64,000 bases of DNA from Hsuehochloa calcarea. Its lineage: Eukaryota > Streptophyta > Magnoliopsida > Poales > Poaceae. The position numbers and the translations under genes are program-made. Positions 11,258 through 22,336 of this stretch are shown piece by piece. Numbering within the stretch: the first letter of the stretch is position 1; every line of letters starts with the position of its first letter. The DNA lies in NCBI GenBank assembly GCA_036346395.1, contig CM070594.1:27251385-27315384 (forward strand), read 5' to 3'. The notes under the pieces were generated by a model that did no database searches, had not been told where the DNA came from, and saw nothing but the letters and a program-made list of their open reading frames with translations.

Positions 11258-13630
11258 TGTTAAGAAATCAAACTCAGACCGGGAGTCCTTGTCTAAGGTA
11301 GGCTCCTCATCTATTCAGTAGCATATATAAAGGAGGCGAGGTCCCAACCATTATACAACAGTTTTCAGAATAGCAATAAAGAGAAGTCAAAAGTCTCATC
11401 ATATCTCTGTGTTCAATCTATTATCATGTTCTTGTATTCTTGCATCGTTCTTACGATTCCAAGTTTGTCTACGAGGAAATCGCTCGGACTGGACTTGCCA
11501 GCGATGGTTCCTCAACACGTTATCAGCACAATCGACTCTCCTCGGATCGAAAGGTAACCGTCGAAGAACAACGCTCATAGATTGAATCATTTTTCTAGAT
11601 TGTTCTCAATATACAAATTTGGCTTTCTAGATTAGTTTTTCTACGGTGCAAATCCGCTCTAATCTACCGCGAGCCACCTTGAAGTCGCCGGTACAATGCC
11701 GATCGGTAGATTGTATGGAAAAGTGGATGAAGATTGTACCGTAGATTGGAAATTGCAAATCCGTTCTAATCTACCGTGAGCTGACTTGAAGTCGCTGGCT
11801 AAACCGATTGGTGGATGCATGAACAGTACTAGTATGAGCAGTGCATGTATGCACATTGCGTTCTTATATAAATAGTAACTCAAAAAAATCGACCGGCGCA
11901 TGGCCTGGAGCTGTGCATCACCGCCGTTTTTGCCATCGGCCTCCGCCAGCCGACGCCGCCCCACACGGGTCCTCCCCGGCTAGCAGCTGCCACAACCACC
12001 GGTCGGCACCCCCCGTACAAATGGCGCATCACAGAAAAAAGGGGACACGGGAGCACTACACTGCCACCGGCTCCGCACGGCCATCCCGTCGCCTCTCAGT
12101 CTCCGCAAGGCTAGAGCCGTCTGCACGCACGAGCTCCACATCCCGCCGGCCCGAAACCAATGCCGAGGATGTGCCCGCTTGCACTGCTCACCGCCTGCAC
12201 ACGCCGGTCGCTCGCGCCCATAGCGCGCCGCCGAATGTGGCTGCTCGTCATCGGCCACCTCCTCATGACTCCCATGGAGCCGCCGTCGTGTGCATCCCCC
12301 CCGCCAAGCATGGCCGCCGGACCGCCACCTCCGCATGGGTGGCGCACCCGCATGCCGCCTTTGCACAGGTGCCGCCGCATGCGCATGTTGCCGGCCAGAA
12401 GTTGCGCAGCTCCGCTTGAAGCCGCGCTGGCCTACTGCAACCTGCAGCTGCACGATGCCTCCCTCGCACGTAGCCGCCTTGCAGTCGCACCACCGCGCCC
12501 TCAGAATTGCGCTCGCACACGCGATATTTGTCGCCGCCGGCCATGAGCTCTTGCCGCGCCCGTAAGCGCCACCGAGTCACCGCACTGCTCGTTTCCCGTG
12601 CCCGATATGCGTGCCCGCCGACATGCCCACTTCACGCACTGTGCCGCCTCACCACGCCGCCTCGGCTGCCCCGTCGGCCGCTCGCACGCCTTGCACCGCC
12701 AGTTGCGCCCGTAGCGAGCACCGCCACCACCACAGTGGCGCTAGGGGAAACCCTAGCGCCCAGGTTGTAACCACCCGACTAGGCCTTTGGAGGCTGAAAG
12801 AAAAACGGTCGGGTCGGCCGGGCCGGCCAAGTTTTTCGGAAGAAAAGAAAAGAAAACAAAAAAGAAAAGGAAAATTTGCAAGAAGGCCCTCGATTTGTTA
12901 CGAAATTATGCGAAATTTTTTCTCAGAACTGAAATTTATCGTTTTAGCCGCTGAAAATTGCAGAATTCACCAAAAATTCATATTCCAGCAGAAAAGGACC
13001 TCGGGAATTCAGATTTTGAATCGGTTTTTTGCATTTGAAGCACATTTAACTTTGTTGTTATTATTTCTATTCAATTTATGTATTGTATTTACTGTTTTGA
13101 TTACCTGTGATTGTTTATATTGCTTTTAATCACTGAAAAATAGCAATAAATCATGAAAATGCATAGAATAATACAGGAACGTTATGAGAATTTTTGGCAA
13201 CCATTTTTGCAAATTACCAGCAGTAATCTTATGGAATCTTTGCATGAATATGCATATGACTAGCATTACGAACCAGGAGTTCGAAGAGTTGGCCCAGCAT
13301 GGCCACAATTAGCTGAGCTGGGCATCAGATATCAAAATCGTACTTAGAGTCAAGAAGCTCCGTGCTGCTATTGGACTTGGCACCTTGAAGGATGGCACTC
13401 CAACTGCTAAGGAGAATGATCAAACACTTTATTTCCTCAGATGCCATCTCTACCTAAAGCTCAAGAATGAATATATGGTAGAAAAGAATGCACTAGCTTT
13501 GTGGACCACACTGAAGAAGCGGTTCGAGAAGCTGAAGCATACCATTCTTCCTCAGGTAGAGCAAGAATGGAACTGACTACGTTTTGCTGACTACAAGACC
13601 GTAGGGGAGTACAATTCTACATTTCACTGA
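11258..13630 (+). mobile_element. Copia retrotransposon, 5' part (LTR, leader, broken gag)
   Basis: The 5' LTR is 11258-11517 (260 bp, TGTTAAGAAA...CTCAACA) with a TATA box at 11325 ('tatataaagg'). Directly behind it is 'cgttatcagcac', the primer-binding-type sequence also found in the sister copies at 45.44 and 48.68 kb. A long leader follows, GC-rich at 11890-12780 and AT-rich at 12840-13250, then gag from 13256. The 3' part of the element, including pol and the second LTR, is missing: CACTA-derived repeats begin right behind gag. The same family is present on the minus strand at 39247-45704 and truncated at 48412-49815. Confidence 0.82.
13256..13630 (+). pseudogene. Copia gag, N-terminal fragment
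   Basis: Starts at ATG 13256 ('MTSITNQEFEEL') and reads in one frame to 13630, with two internal stops: TAG at 13310 and TGA at 13574. Words such as 'WASDIKIVLRVKKL', 'DGTPTAKENDQTLYFLR', 'LWTTLKKRFEKLKHTILP' and 'LRFADYKTVGEYNS' are those of the UBN2-type copia gag, which packages the element RNA. Apart from the stops the frame is intact, which suggests recent decay by point mutation. The following TGA at 13628 is where the homology ends. Confidence 0.8.
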
Positions 13631-13635
13631 ATTAT

Positions 13636-13870
13636 ATATCACAGACTGTTGTAGTTTATAACCAGTTGTGATACATATCATAGATGGTTTATCCCACTAA
13701 ACCGCATGTGATATATACCTTTAAATATCTGGTTGTCCACTTAGATCTAGATCTTTATGTAGTAAGAAATGTCTGTGACATTCCAAGACCGTCGGTTCAA
13801 AACTGTTACCTATAATACATATCGCAGATGATTCTTAACAAGAATCGTTTGTGATATGCGCCATTAAATA
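13636..13870. repeat. CACTA subterminal repeats, left cluster
   Basis: Several degenerate units of the ACAGACGGTT / AACCGTCTGTG palindrome. The stretch 13638-13720 is a near-copy of 14562-14640 in the same orientation (both contain 'actgttgtagtttataacc' and 'ggtttatcccactaaaccgc'). A second direct duplication within the cluster surrounds 'aaatatctggt' (13730 and 13867). Confidence 0.65.
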
Positions 13871-14072
13871 TCTGGTCGTTCCCTCAGAACTAGATCTATC
13901 TATAGTGAGAAATGTGATATATATGCGGCTGCTTTTTGAAGGAGGCGGCCGGCTCTGAGGTGCGTTGGTGAAATAAATACTTTAGATTTTCAAGTGTGCT
14001 AGATCTGCTATTTGTTCTTGGTGATCTAAAGTTAGTATTCCTTTGTCTCTGATACGGCTACTTTTTTCAGCG

Positions 14073-14418
14073 GTCATCCACGCAGCATGAGGAGGATGAG
14101 GCAGCAGCCACACCAACTTCATCGATCAAGCCTACAAGTTCAAGAAGTATAGCTGCCAAGAGAGCGTGTGAAAAGGCTACTACGCTAGTTTTCCTCTAGA
14201 CACAACTGCATGCCTCAGATGTGCCATGAACGTAGCATGTAGAATCCTCCTCCTCATGCTGCTTGGGCACCTCCAAGGCCGGCAGTTGTGTCTGGGGGAA
14301 TACTAGTGAAATAGCCTCTTCATGCGATCTTCTAGTAGCCAAACTTCTTGAACTTGCAGGCTTGATGAAGTTTGGCGTGGCTGTTGTCTCATACTCTTCA
14401 TGCTGTGCGGACGATGGA
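14073..14418. repeat. Long imperfect inverted repeat (hairpin)
   Basis: Left arm 14073-14210 and right arm 14277-14418 are reverse complements over about 140 bp with scattered mismatches. For example 'aagcctacaagttcaagaag' on the left pairs with 'cttcttgaacttgcaggctt' on the right, and 'agacacaactg' pairs with 'cagttgtgtct'. The loop is about 66 nt. A transcript through it would fold into a long stem. No protein homology was recognised in the arms. Confidence 0.78.
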
Positions 14419-14429
14419 CGAAAAAAAAA

Positions 14430-14640
14430 TAATTATCAGAGACGGTTCTTATTAATAACCATCTGTGATAAACATCACAGATGATTCCATTTACAAACCG
14501 TCTATGATAAATACATATCACAGACGGTTTTGGTTAATAACAGTCTGTGATAAATACACATCACAGACTGTTGTAGTTTATAACCGCCTGTGATACGTAT
14601 CACAGACGGTTTATCCCACTAAACCGCTTGTGATAGTTCC
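14430..14640. repeat. CACTA subterminal repeats, middle cluster
   Basis: At least five palindromic units with the core CAGACGGTT or AACCGTCTGTGATA, more regular than the left cluster. It sits immediately right of the hairpin. Its last part duplicates 13638-13720. Confidence 0.7.
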
Positions 14641-14764
14641 TTTCATATCTAAAAAACGTTATGTTTTCAGTTGATAGCATCAGGAGTATCACTAAAAAAT
14701 GCTAATTTTACAAGTAGTTCAACACCTGTACAAAGAACTTGGCGTACCATGCCTAATCCTACAG

Positions 14765-15630
14765 TCGTCACTGCAGCAAATGACGTAGTTGTCCCACCCT
14801 TCCGTCACGCCACAGCCGGTGCTTGTGCACCGGCGGCCGTCCTCCGACAGCACCCACACCCGACCCGGCGGCCCGGCCAGCTTCCACATCATCGCTTGGA
14901 CCGCATCCGCAGCGAGCCTTCAGCACCGCTTGCAGTCCCGGTTGGTCCTCTTGGCCGTCTGGCACCCGCCCGTCGGCTCGCCCTCGACCTGGCTGATGTA
15001 TTCCTTCCAAACGTGGTGCACCTTGTAGGCCGTGTAGAGGAAGAGGATGAGCACGTAGGGCGTCACCTTGTGGCCAGCGACTGCCACCCCCCTCCCGTTC
15101 AACGAACACGAGGCTGCACTGCATGTCCTGGTACGCGGAGACGAGTGTAATGCCGTTGATGAAGCAGGCCTTCGGGTTGCCAGCGCCAATCAGGTGGTTG
15201 GCGAGGTAGCGGTCGTTGTCCAGCCACTTCATCGCAACCTCCCGCTCCAGCGTCATGCGACTCCCCACAGCGCGCTCCTTGGACGCCTTGTATATGGCCT
15301 TGCAACTCTAATATGCATACACAATTCAAGACATCAGAATTACTCCGTAAGAGAAAATTAAAATTAAGGTCAAATTAAGAGTGTTGTTGTTAGTCAGATT
15401 AGTGACATGTTTCTCTAATCAAATTAAAAGGCTAACATGTATGCATGCATGGATTGGTTGCCACAACAAACAGTATAGTACATGGCTCGTAGACTGCAGT
15501 GGTCAACCATGGGCTGAGGAGAGCTCGCGGCCACGAACCCAACGATGTTGACGAAGACATCGTAATGAAGAACAGCGATCGCCGACCTCCTCGCCTTGGT
15601 CCTCGTCGTTATGCTCTGTGTGCTCACCAT
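14765..15630 (-). pseudogene. Captured host-gene fragment inside the CACTA element, function unknown
   Basis: GC-rich sequence with coding character on the minus strand, placed between two CACTA repeat clusters. A first segment (15630-15424) starts 'MVSTQSITTRTKARRSA'. After an AT-rich intron-like gap, a second segment (about 15310-14765) reads 'LEREVAMKWLDNDRYLANHL' and 'GNPKACFINGITLVSAYQ', then shifts frame near 15090 into 'VTPYVLILFLYTAYKVHHVW', a likely membrane-spanning stretch, followed by 'GGCQTAKRTNRDCKRC' and, after another shift near 14920, 'GRVWVLSEDGRRCTSTG'. I do not recognise the family. The two frameshifts, the position inside a transposon and the GC contrast with the surroundings suggest a transduplicated and decaying host-gene fragment rather than a working gene. 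Confidence 0.55.
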
Positions 15631-15762
15631 GGTGCGCGATGTACGGTCTCTGAGTTTTTGATACCGTAGTGATCGAGTTTTTTTAACTCCACTGGTTGTT
15701 GATGGAGGGTACGAAAGACATGATCAATCTTTTAAAATGTATCACAAACTGAGACGAATCGT

Positions 15763-15863
15763 AATGTCGGTACGCGAGACGAAGAGACGCATCATAACGT
15801 CAGCGCGCAAGACGAAGAGACGCATCATAACGTCAGCGCGCAAGACGAAGATACGCATCGCGT
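15763..15863 (+). repeat. 33-bp tandem repeat, three copies
   Basis: The unit 'agacgaagagacgcatcata' plus 13 further bases recurs with a 33-bp period, the third copy partial. The period is a multiple of three, so one frame reads as repeated 'KTKRRIITSAR'. No protein family is suggested. Confidence 0.75.
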
Positions 15864-15879
15864 GGGAACCGAAAGGCTT

Positions 15880-16215
15880 AAACATCACAAACGATTCCAA
15901 TTACAAACCATGTGTGATAAATACACATCACAGATGTTTCTTGTTAATAACCATCTGTGATAAATTGTATATCACAGACGATTATTGTTGAGAGCCATCT
16001 GTGAAGTTTCCACTATCACAAACGGTTATTGTTGAGAACCGTCAACAATAACCGTCTGTGATAACGCACATACGGTTTTATTTAATAATCGTATGTGACG
16101 TATACATTTTTGACAGACGGTTATGATTAAAAACCGTCTGTGAATTATCACAGCCGGTTCTATTTACAGACCGTCTGTGATACGTCCAAATGAATTATCT
16201 ATGATGGTTACGTAT
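15880..16215. repeat. CACTA subterminal repeats, right cluster
   Basis: About eight palindromic units with the core ATCACAGACGGTTAT...AACCGTCTGTGAT, ending 40 bp before the terminal TAGTG at 16255. This position next to the terminus supports the reading of all these arrays as subterminal repeats. Confidence 0.75.
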
Positions 16216-16255
16216 CACAGATGAAGCGTACATGATAGCCTGTTTTGTACTAGTG

Positions 16256-18029
16256 ACCGTTGGAAATGCAATCCAATGGTATAGTGTGGGCTAGCAGCTC
16301 CCCCTTTTTTTTGTTGCGCCTCCGTGGGAGGGATCGGATGGGTTAGGATGCTTCGAATTACAAAGATCCAATGGCAGTCGAACCGTCCGATGGATCAGCT
16401 CGGATCGAACGTTCGAGTCGTAGTCGCGTCCTTTGTTTTCCCTAGTTCATTGTTTTTGGAATCTCATATCGGAGAGTTTATGATTTTTCTAACTGAAAGC
16501 AAAAATTTGGGCGCAGCAAGCCGAACAAGGTGGAAAGCTCAATGTAAATTCTGCATGTGTTTTAATGCAAACCTTCGTCTTAAGCTTTAGCGTTGTTGTT
16601 TTGTTTTTTTTCGGTTGTAAAGGAGCAACCCTGGACTGGTTTGTGAGGCAATCGGCAAAAGATGAGGGGAGAATATCTTCAACCGTTTCTTGCCGTAAAA
16701 GGATAGGAAACATAAGATTACATGCAAGGATCAACAAACAAAGAAACTAATCCTATGTTGTTACGTTTTCCAGCACAGGTTATTTTTGGAAATCTGACAT
16801 TTCCTTAGCCATTGGATTGCCTTGAGCTTTATACGTCCTTCCCCTACCCACACTTTTGCCGTCAGCACATACTCTCAGAACGCTTGCTCTGCTACCTCCC
16901 GTCGTCGATCCACCGTGCCGTCGCTGATCACAATTGCCGCCGGCAATGCTAGTGCCTTCGGAGAAACCACCATTGATTGCCGAGCTGTCCTCGTCCTGGT
17001 GGTCGTCTCCCCGCAACCCACCAAGTTCTCCTTCCGGTGACATTTTTTACTTTTCCAAGTCAATAAATTGGCCCTTTGGCTACTAAACTTTATCATATAT
17101 TCGAGAAAAATTGCAAAAGTGTATTATTACGAAAGTATACTTTTACGACAAATTCACTTGTATCATTTTTATATATCTAAACCATATGTTTTAAACAGTG
17201 TTTTTAATATCAAAATTAACATGGTTTGACTGCACGCATTACAGGATATCACTATTTTGTAACTGAGGGTACTAGCCTCTAATCTTAGGCTGTGACTTGT
17301 TCCCATCGTTAGCTTGCTAAAATCTATGATGGGAGTGTCTATGCTTCAGGTGTCTAAAATTTTTTTATACATCAATCACATTTTTTCACCGTTCGATCAA
17401 CATTCTATAGGTCAGATTATCTCTATCTAAAATAGACAAAAGTAAATATAGGTGAACCCTACAAATACAAAAAAAATTAAAATAGACAAAAGTAAATTTA
17501 GGTGAACCCTACAAATACAAAAAAAAAACATAAATAGAATTAAAAGTTATAGTAACGTTATGCTAAAATTGCATATCATTTGGTACTGTTTGTGTAATTG
17601 TAGGTGTCTGATGGTTGCAGGCAACTGAAAATTAACAAATCCGATCTATGATTTGAAGCTTTGTGCGAATCTTGAACTTTTCGGCAGACAATAGTTGAAC
17701 AAAAGGATGATCAATTCCGTGTCGTATAGGAAGCTTTTCAAACCCTTTGGTAGTGTGGTCTGTACCGTGTTGCAGTGTGTCCATTCAATAGTAAGTCCTA
17801 CCTTCTCACCAAATGAAAGCATCTAACGTGGCACAGCCAATAGAGAAAATTTCGGAACAGTGATTTGTTTCGGTAATTTTGCGTTGCTTGCTGCGGTTCT
17901 CGGCAGTTCCCTGTGCATAAACGATCCAGTTCGATCGTCACGCCCACCAACCACAAGTCCACAACGCATTACCCCTGTGCACCTTCACGCTGCTGTTTTC
18001 ATGCTGATGCCGCTCCTAAAATCTAAGGT
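16256..18029. other. Region without a recognised gene
   Basis: Mostly AT-rich. The GC-richer parts (16320-16420, 16840-17040) have short ORFs on both strands without recognisable motifs. A 50-bp direct tandem duplication lies at 17428-17528 (unit 'taaaatagacaaaagtaaat' plus about 30 bases, two copies). Confidence 0.4.
17428..17528. repeat. 50-bp tandem duplication
   Basis: Two adjacent copies with a 50-bp period that differ at one or two positions ('aaatatagg' against 'aaatttagg'). Confidence 0.75.
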
Positions 18030-19516
18030 AGGGTAAAACCCTGTAAATTTATACATCTACGAATAACCAGTAAGATTAAATGCATCTTCTTCGCTTTAAG
18101 AGCCAGAAATTATCACAATAGTCATTAAATCAGAAAAAGAAAAGAAAAATTACATGTTGCCATATGATCTTCGGAGCTGATACCAAGGGCTTAAATGACC
18201 AAAATCATGAAAACTGCGTAACTAGAAATATGTTCGGAAATTTGTGTATATTTCATAACACGTGGTTTGCTATGTTTGGGTTCCAGAAGTGAAAGTTATG
18301 ACCATTTAATCATAGGACAGCGGGTGGGTTGTCTAATGAAGTGGGGTTGATTAGGCCGGTTTTGCGAATAGGAGCAATGTCACCTTATTTTAAGTACTTG
18401 TACTATTGTAGCATGTTTTGAGATTGATTAATGGTTATGCAAGTGGTGGTGTCGCTTCAGGGCTAGTGTCTTCTACGCATCATCACATCCCTCGTGGTAA
18501 AAAAAGGCAAGTGAATGATAGAACAGTAGTAATTATGTCACATGATGCTTATTATGAAGATATTTATCTTCATGTTCTATGTTTATTATGATGAAAATAT
18601 GATGTTGATTGAGTGATGAAGGTGGTTAAATGATTATAATGGAATATGCAAGATAATGCTAGAATCCATGCATTTGCATTATGAGTAGAATGATGTTACA
18701 ATGATGTTATAAAAGACAGATGGCCCACTTTGGTAGAAAGAAAGACCTACTCTAGTAAGCACCTCTACAGGATTGAATGATTGTGATGGTGAACAACGAT
18801 GGATGTTCTCTCAATCTATATCGGTATGAGCTATTAGATGTGCATTGTGATCATGTAGACTAGACAAGTGTGGCATTAATAGAAGAAAGAGATAAAGTTG
18901 ATGATAATAATGGGGAAAGTTATTTTACATAATATTTACTGTTTAACTATGTTACATGTTGAGTCTTGGATTTACCTTACTTCGTTGTTGTTAATAGGTG
19001 ATATAGGTGATCATCGAAGGCGATATGTTTGGGATAAGTGTAGCACATTCGCATCACCACGTGCAAACAACCACTAGTTTATCACCTTTATCTACTTTAT
19101 TAATATATTAGTGTTTTAGTACATCTATTTGAATTTAGTTAATGGAACCTTTGAACCATACGGTAGTTGTGTGGGACATGATTAATTCCAAGTGCTTTTG
19201 GACAAAGACAAGTTATGGATGCTTTTATGTCGTTGGTTAATTTATTAGGATTGTTGCTAGTTGCATGTGGAAGGTAGATCCTTCCGGGCGGATGGTTCCA
19301 AACGATTTTCAGCATGTGGTCCGAAGCATTTTTGGACGCAAGGTCCTAAGATGGGTGTTAACGTTTACCCCTGAAAATGTTACCCCTATTGAAGGATAAT
19401 TTGTTGTAGGTGATAAATAGGGAAAGTAGTACTGAAATTGAATGAGATAATGGTTTTAAATTTGTGGTGAAAAGCATAGCAGTGACATTCAAGCTCTCTG
19501 ATGGGACGGGGTGTTA
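18030..19516 (+). mobile_element. Degraded gypsy-type LTR remnant
   Basis: Parts of this stretch align in order with the solo LTR at 5687-7918: 'agggctagtgtcttctacgc' (18460) with the 'gcgccttctgcacgtcccac' region, 'gagtcttggatttacctt' (18961) with 'gagtctttggactcacc', and 'aggtagatccttccgg' (19270) with the 'aggaagttctgccgg' region. It ends 'gggacggggtgtta' at about 19516, like the LTR 3' end. Identity is low and the left border is only estimated, so this is an old copy. Confidence 0.55.
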
Positions 19517-22218
19517 AAAAAAGAACACACTATGCCATGTCCCTTTTCTCATTGGATCAGAAAGAGTGGTTAAAAGAACATCCATGTAGCACTTTTTGTT
19601 ATTGCAACGGTTGATCTAGGCCTCGATTTTTCAGTCGAAATTGAATGTCACTGTGCAAACCCTGCTTATATAGTTCATTTACATTAGTGCGGTTCAGAAT
19701 GACTGATTAAATATTGCCGTATATATCTTCAAATTTTGTTCTTCTGATAAAATCATACAGAGGACTAAAGCCTTGTAATCTCAAGATTACATATATTACA
19801 AATGACTGGACATACACTTTACTTTTGTTTTCAAATCTGAAACCTAAGTATACTCTTAGTATATAGTTTATGAACAAACTAAACCCACAATTGCGCAAGC
19901 ACTTCTGTTTAGTTTTATCTTATATATGATACACATTAGAAAGCTATTGGGGCTGCTTTGTTCGAGTCCCGAAGAGGACGTGCATGCCTGTGTCTTGTTT
20001 GGTTTGCGACCCAAGAGTTCAACTTGGGTGGCCTGGCCTGATACGCACGGCGGACAAGAAGCCTGGCTGACCGATTTCGAAGGCCTGAGTCCAGCACGGA
20101 CAATTAGAAAAAGTGATTAGCGAAAAAAAAGGAAGAAGCTTGGACCTGCCTCCGTCCCAAAGATCGAAACCTAGTTAGTTACCTTCATTTTTAGATGGAA
20201 TTACCATCCATCCATAGCCCCCCTGCTTCCGTGGATAAGAATTTGATTAACATACAAAGGTGTGTTTGTTTCCATTAGTCAAAAAAGATGAAAATATTGT
20301 GAAGAGCCCTCACAAGAAAATTTTGGGATGGTTAAATTGATGTTAGAACACACTTGATAGAATTGTATTTCATGGTTTTACGTTTTCCCATTCTCAGATT
20401 TTTTTAATTTTATGTTTTCTTCGGTCACATATCTCCATCCAAAGGCAAAAATCATATACTTTTCAGGTTATCTCCGGACCCCATTTTTTCCGAAGAATAG
20501 AGCTAAAAGCGCCAACCAAACAAGTCCATTATCCATATCACCTGGCCTATCTTCGTTAAATAGATGCCCATGACAATCTGGCAAAGTGCTTTTTCTTAAA
20601 AGTCTTTCCCCCACAACATTTGATTGATCATTTCGTTAATAGAAACAGAAGTGCTTAACTAATTTTCCTCTCAACATCTAATCTGTCAAGCTGTCTATGG
20701 ATTGCAGGACTTCCAAATCGCAATAGAATCCCAGAGATAATTAGTTAACAATATTTATAACTGCATTATCTCAAAGATGAAAGGGAACCAAAGGCTGGTA
20801 TCCTAGCCCGTCTTCCATAAAGCTGCTGTCCTCAAGTTACGAAACATATTGCTATGGCAAGTTAAGGGAAAAGAACATATAGGATGATTCGGGGATGGAG
20901 CACATGGCTTGCAGATTAAAACTTGGTTGCGATAACAGCGGGAAAGGGCTAGAGAATTTCATTTCTAGCCATGCTTGCGATAACAAACTGACTTGCAGCC
21001 TGTTCTTCCAATAATGAGGCGCCGTATCCCGATGTATAAGGAAGCTAATGGAAGGGGATCCACAATCTGACATTCATTGTGTAAAACAATCTATGTCGCC
21101 AAATTTTTTCTTCAAATTATCATCTTAATTAAAACGAGTACAAATTGAATATCACACTATTGTAGACATAGTGGTGGACATTGGGCCGTACCGGCAGAGC
21201 CCGACGTGCTTCAGACCGCGGCGTGCCGTGCTGTGCCGTATCAGCTCGCCTCGCCTCCGGTCAGACCCAGGCATGGCCCAAAGCCTGTTGTGTCAACCCT
21301 AAATAACTACAGATGCCTAGGAAGACGACATTCGCCGTTGCCCAGGGAAACAAGGCACCTGTGCGCCATCAACGTCCGCTCCCCCTCGCCATAGCCTCCT
21401 CCTCCTCCTAGACGCTGATGAAGAACTTCGCCCACCTCGGCTGTACCGCGCGCTTGCGAAGGGGGTGAGAAGGACGGCGACGAGGAGGTGGGTGGAGGGA
21501 GGGTGGAGGGCGGCTGCACGTGGGGAGGGAGAGGGAGAGGGAGGGGGCAGCCGATGGTGCAAGGAGAGGGAGAAATCAGGGAATGTGATTAGGGATTGAG
21601 AATTTGGCAGCCAGGGCTCGGGAAAAGGGGTTGAGGGAGGCAGAGAGGGGTGTTGGGCTAGGCGGAGTGGCAGAAGGGGGTGTTTGGTTGGGCTAGGCAG
21701 GTGTGGAGGTGGGTGATTGGGCTAGACCGAGGGGGGATTAAGCTAGAACAGGAAGGTTAGACATATTTCGTGCCGGACCGACCTAAGCACGACTCAATTA
21801 GTCGTGCTGTGCCGCTCAACACACGGCCAAGCTTAACCTACTATTCGTATCGTATCAACCCGACACACCATATATCGTGTCTGGCTGTACCAATCAAACA
21901 TCGGATCGGTCAAAAATAACACGACCAAGTCCAGTTCCCGGTGGTAGTAGGCGTGTTGTCACGTCATAGCAAGTGATCCGGCCACCTTCCGATCTCTCTT
22001 TTAGCGGATTGTATATTAGTATATTACACAGTACAAAAATTGCACGTAACCTAATTTCTGACCACCATCCTCATCTCGATCTGTGCTGAAGCGCTCTAGT
22101 AAGTAATGTCACATCAACAACACGTATGGGTACAACAGTGCTCACAGAGGCTGGCCCATGTTAACAACTTCAACTCCATGTCCGTCGTCCAGGGACTGCA
22201 AGTTGCAGGCGTACCGTA
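19517..22218. other. Region without a recognised gene
   Basis: Contains short repeats only. 19990-20115 resembles part of a grass MITE rich in 'ggcctggc'. 20259-20546 may be a hAT-type MITE. 21170-21960 is a GC-rich repeat-like block with many 'gtgccgtgc' words at its left and 'gtgctgtgccgc' at its right. No ORF longer than 82 codons and no recognisable domain was found. Confidence 0.4.
20259..20546. mobile_element. Possible hAT-type MITE
   Basis: Left end 'ggtgtgtttgtttcc' and right end 'gccaaccaaacaagtcc' are loosely inverted copies of each other, as in grass hAT MITEs. I could not confirm an 8-bp target duplication. Confidence 0.3.
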
Positions 22219-22227
22219 CAGATTGTT
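22219..22227. other. Left 9-bp target-site duplication of the MULE
   Basis: CAGATTGTT, identical to 32021-32029. Confidence 0.92.
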
Positions 22228-22336
22228 GAAAAATGGACACTTTTGGCCGTATGACGCACGAAAATTCCCCATTTAGCCCCTTTCTCCAAAAATTTTCAAA
22301 AATAGCCCCATCGGGCCACCTGCTGCCGTGGGGGAC
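22228..22336 (+). repeat. MULE left terminal inverted repeat
   Basis: 109 bp, reverse complement of 31912-32020 with nine mismatches (about 92 % identical). Shared words include 'gcacgaaaattccccattta' and 'atagcccc'. Confidence 0.92.

Larger units (their letters stand above)
13636..16255. mobile_element. CACTA-derived element with captured gene fragment (one end visible)
   Basis: The right end is clear: the sequence stops with CCTGTTTTGTACTAGTG at 16255, the reverse complement of a CACTA terminus (CACTAGTACAAAACAGG), followed by a possible 3-bp target copy ACC. Palindromic subterminal repeats occupy 13636-13870, 14430-14640 and 15880-16215. I could not find the matching left terminus, so the left boundary at about 13636, just behind the copia gag, is the start of repeat homology and not a proven end. 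Between the arrays lie a hairpin (14073-14418) and minus-strand sequence that looks like exons of a host gene (14765-15630). No transposase is inside, so it would depend on one supplied elsewhere. Confidence 0.68.

Noticed and set aside
11841..12770. Overlapping ORFs on both strands in a GC-rich block
   Set aside because: Leader of a copia element; open on both strands because of composition. Kept only as a question in the findings.
20852..21073. 73-codon minus-strand ORF as a host gene fragment
   Set aside because: No recognisable motif, no neighbouring exon and no codon bias signal strong enough to support it.
21206..21562. Serine/proline-rich ORFs on both strands
   Set aside because: GC-rich repeat-like block with simple sequence (ggagg runs); no domain.
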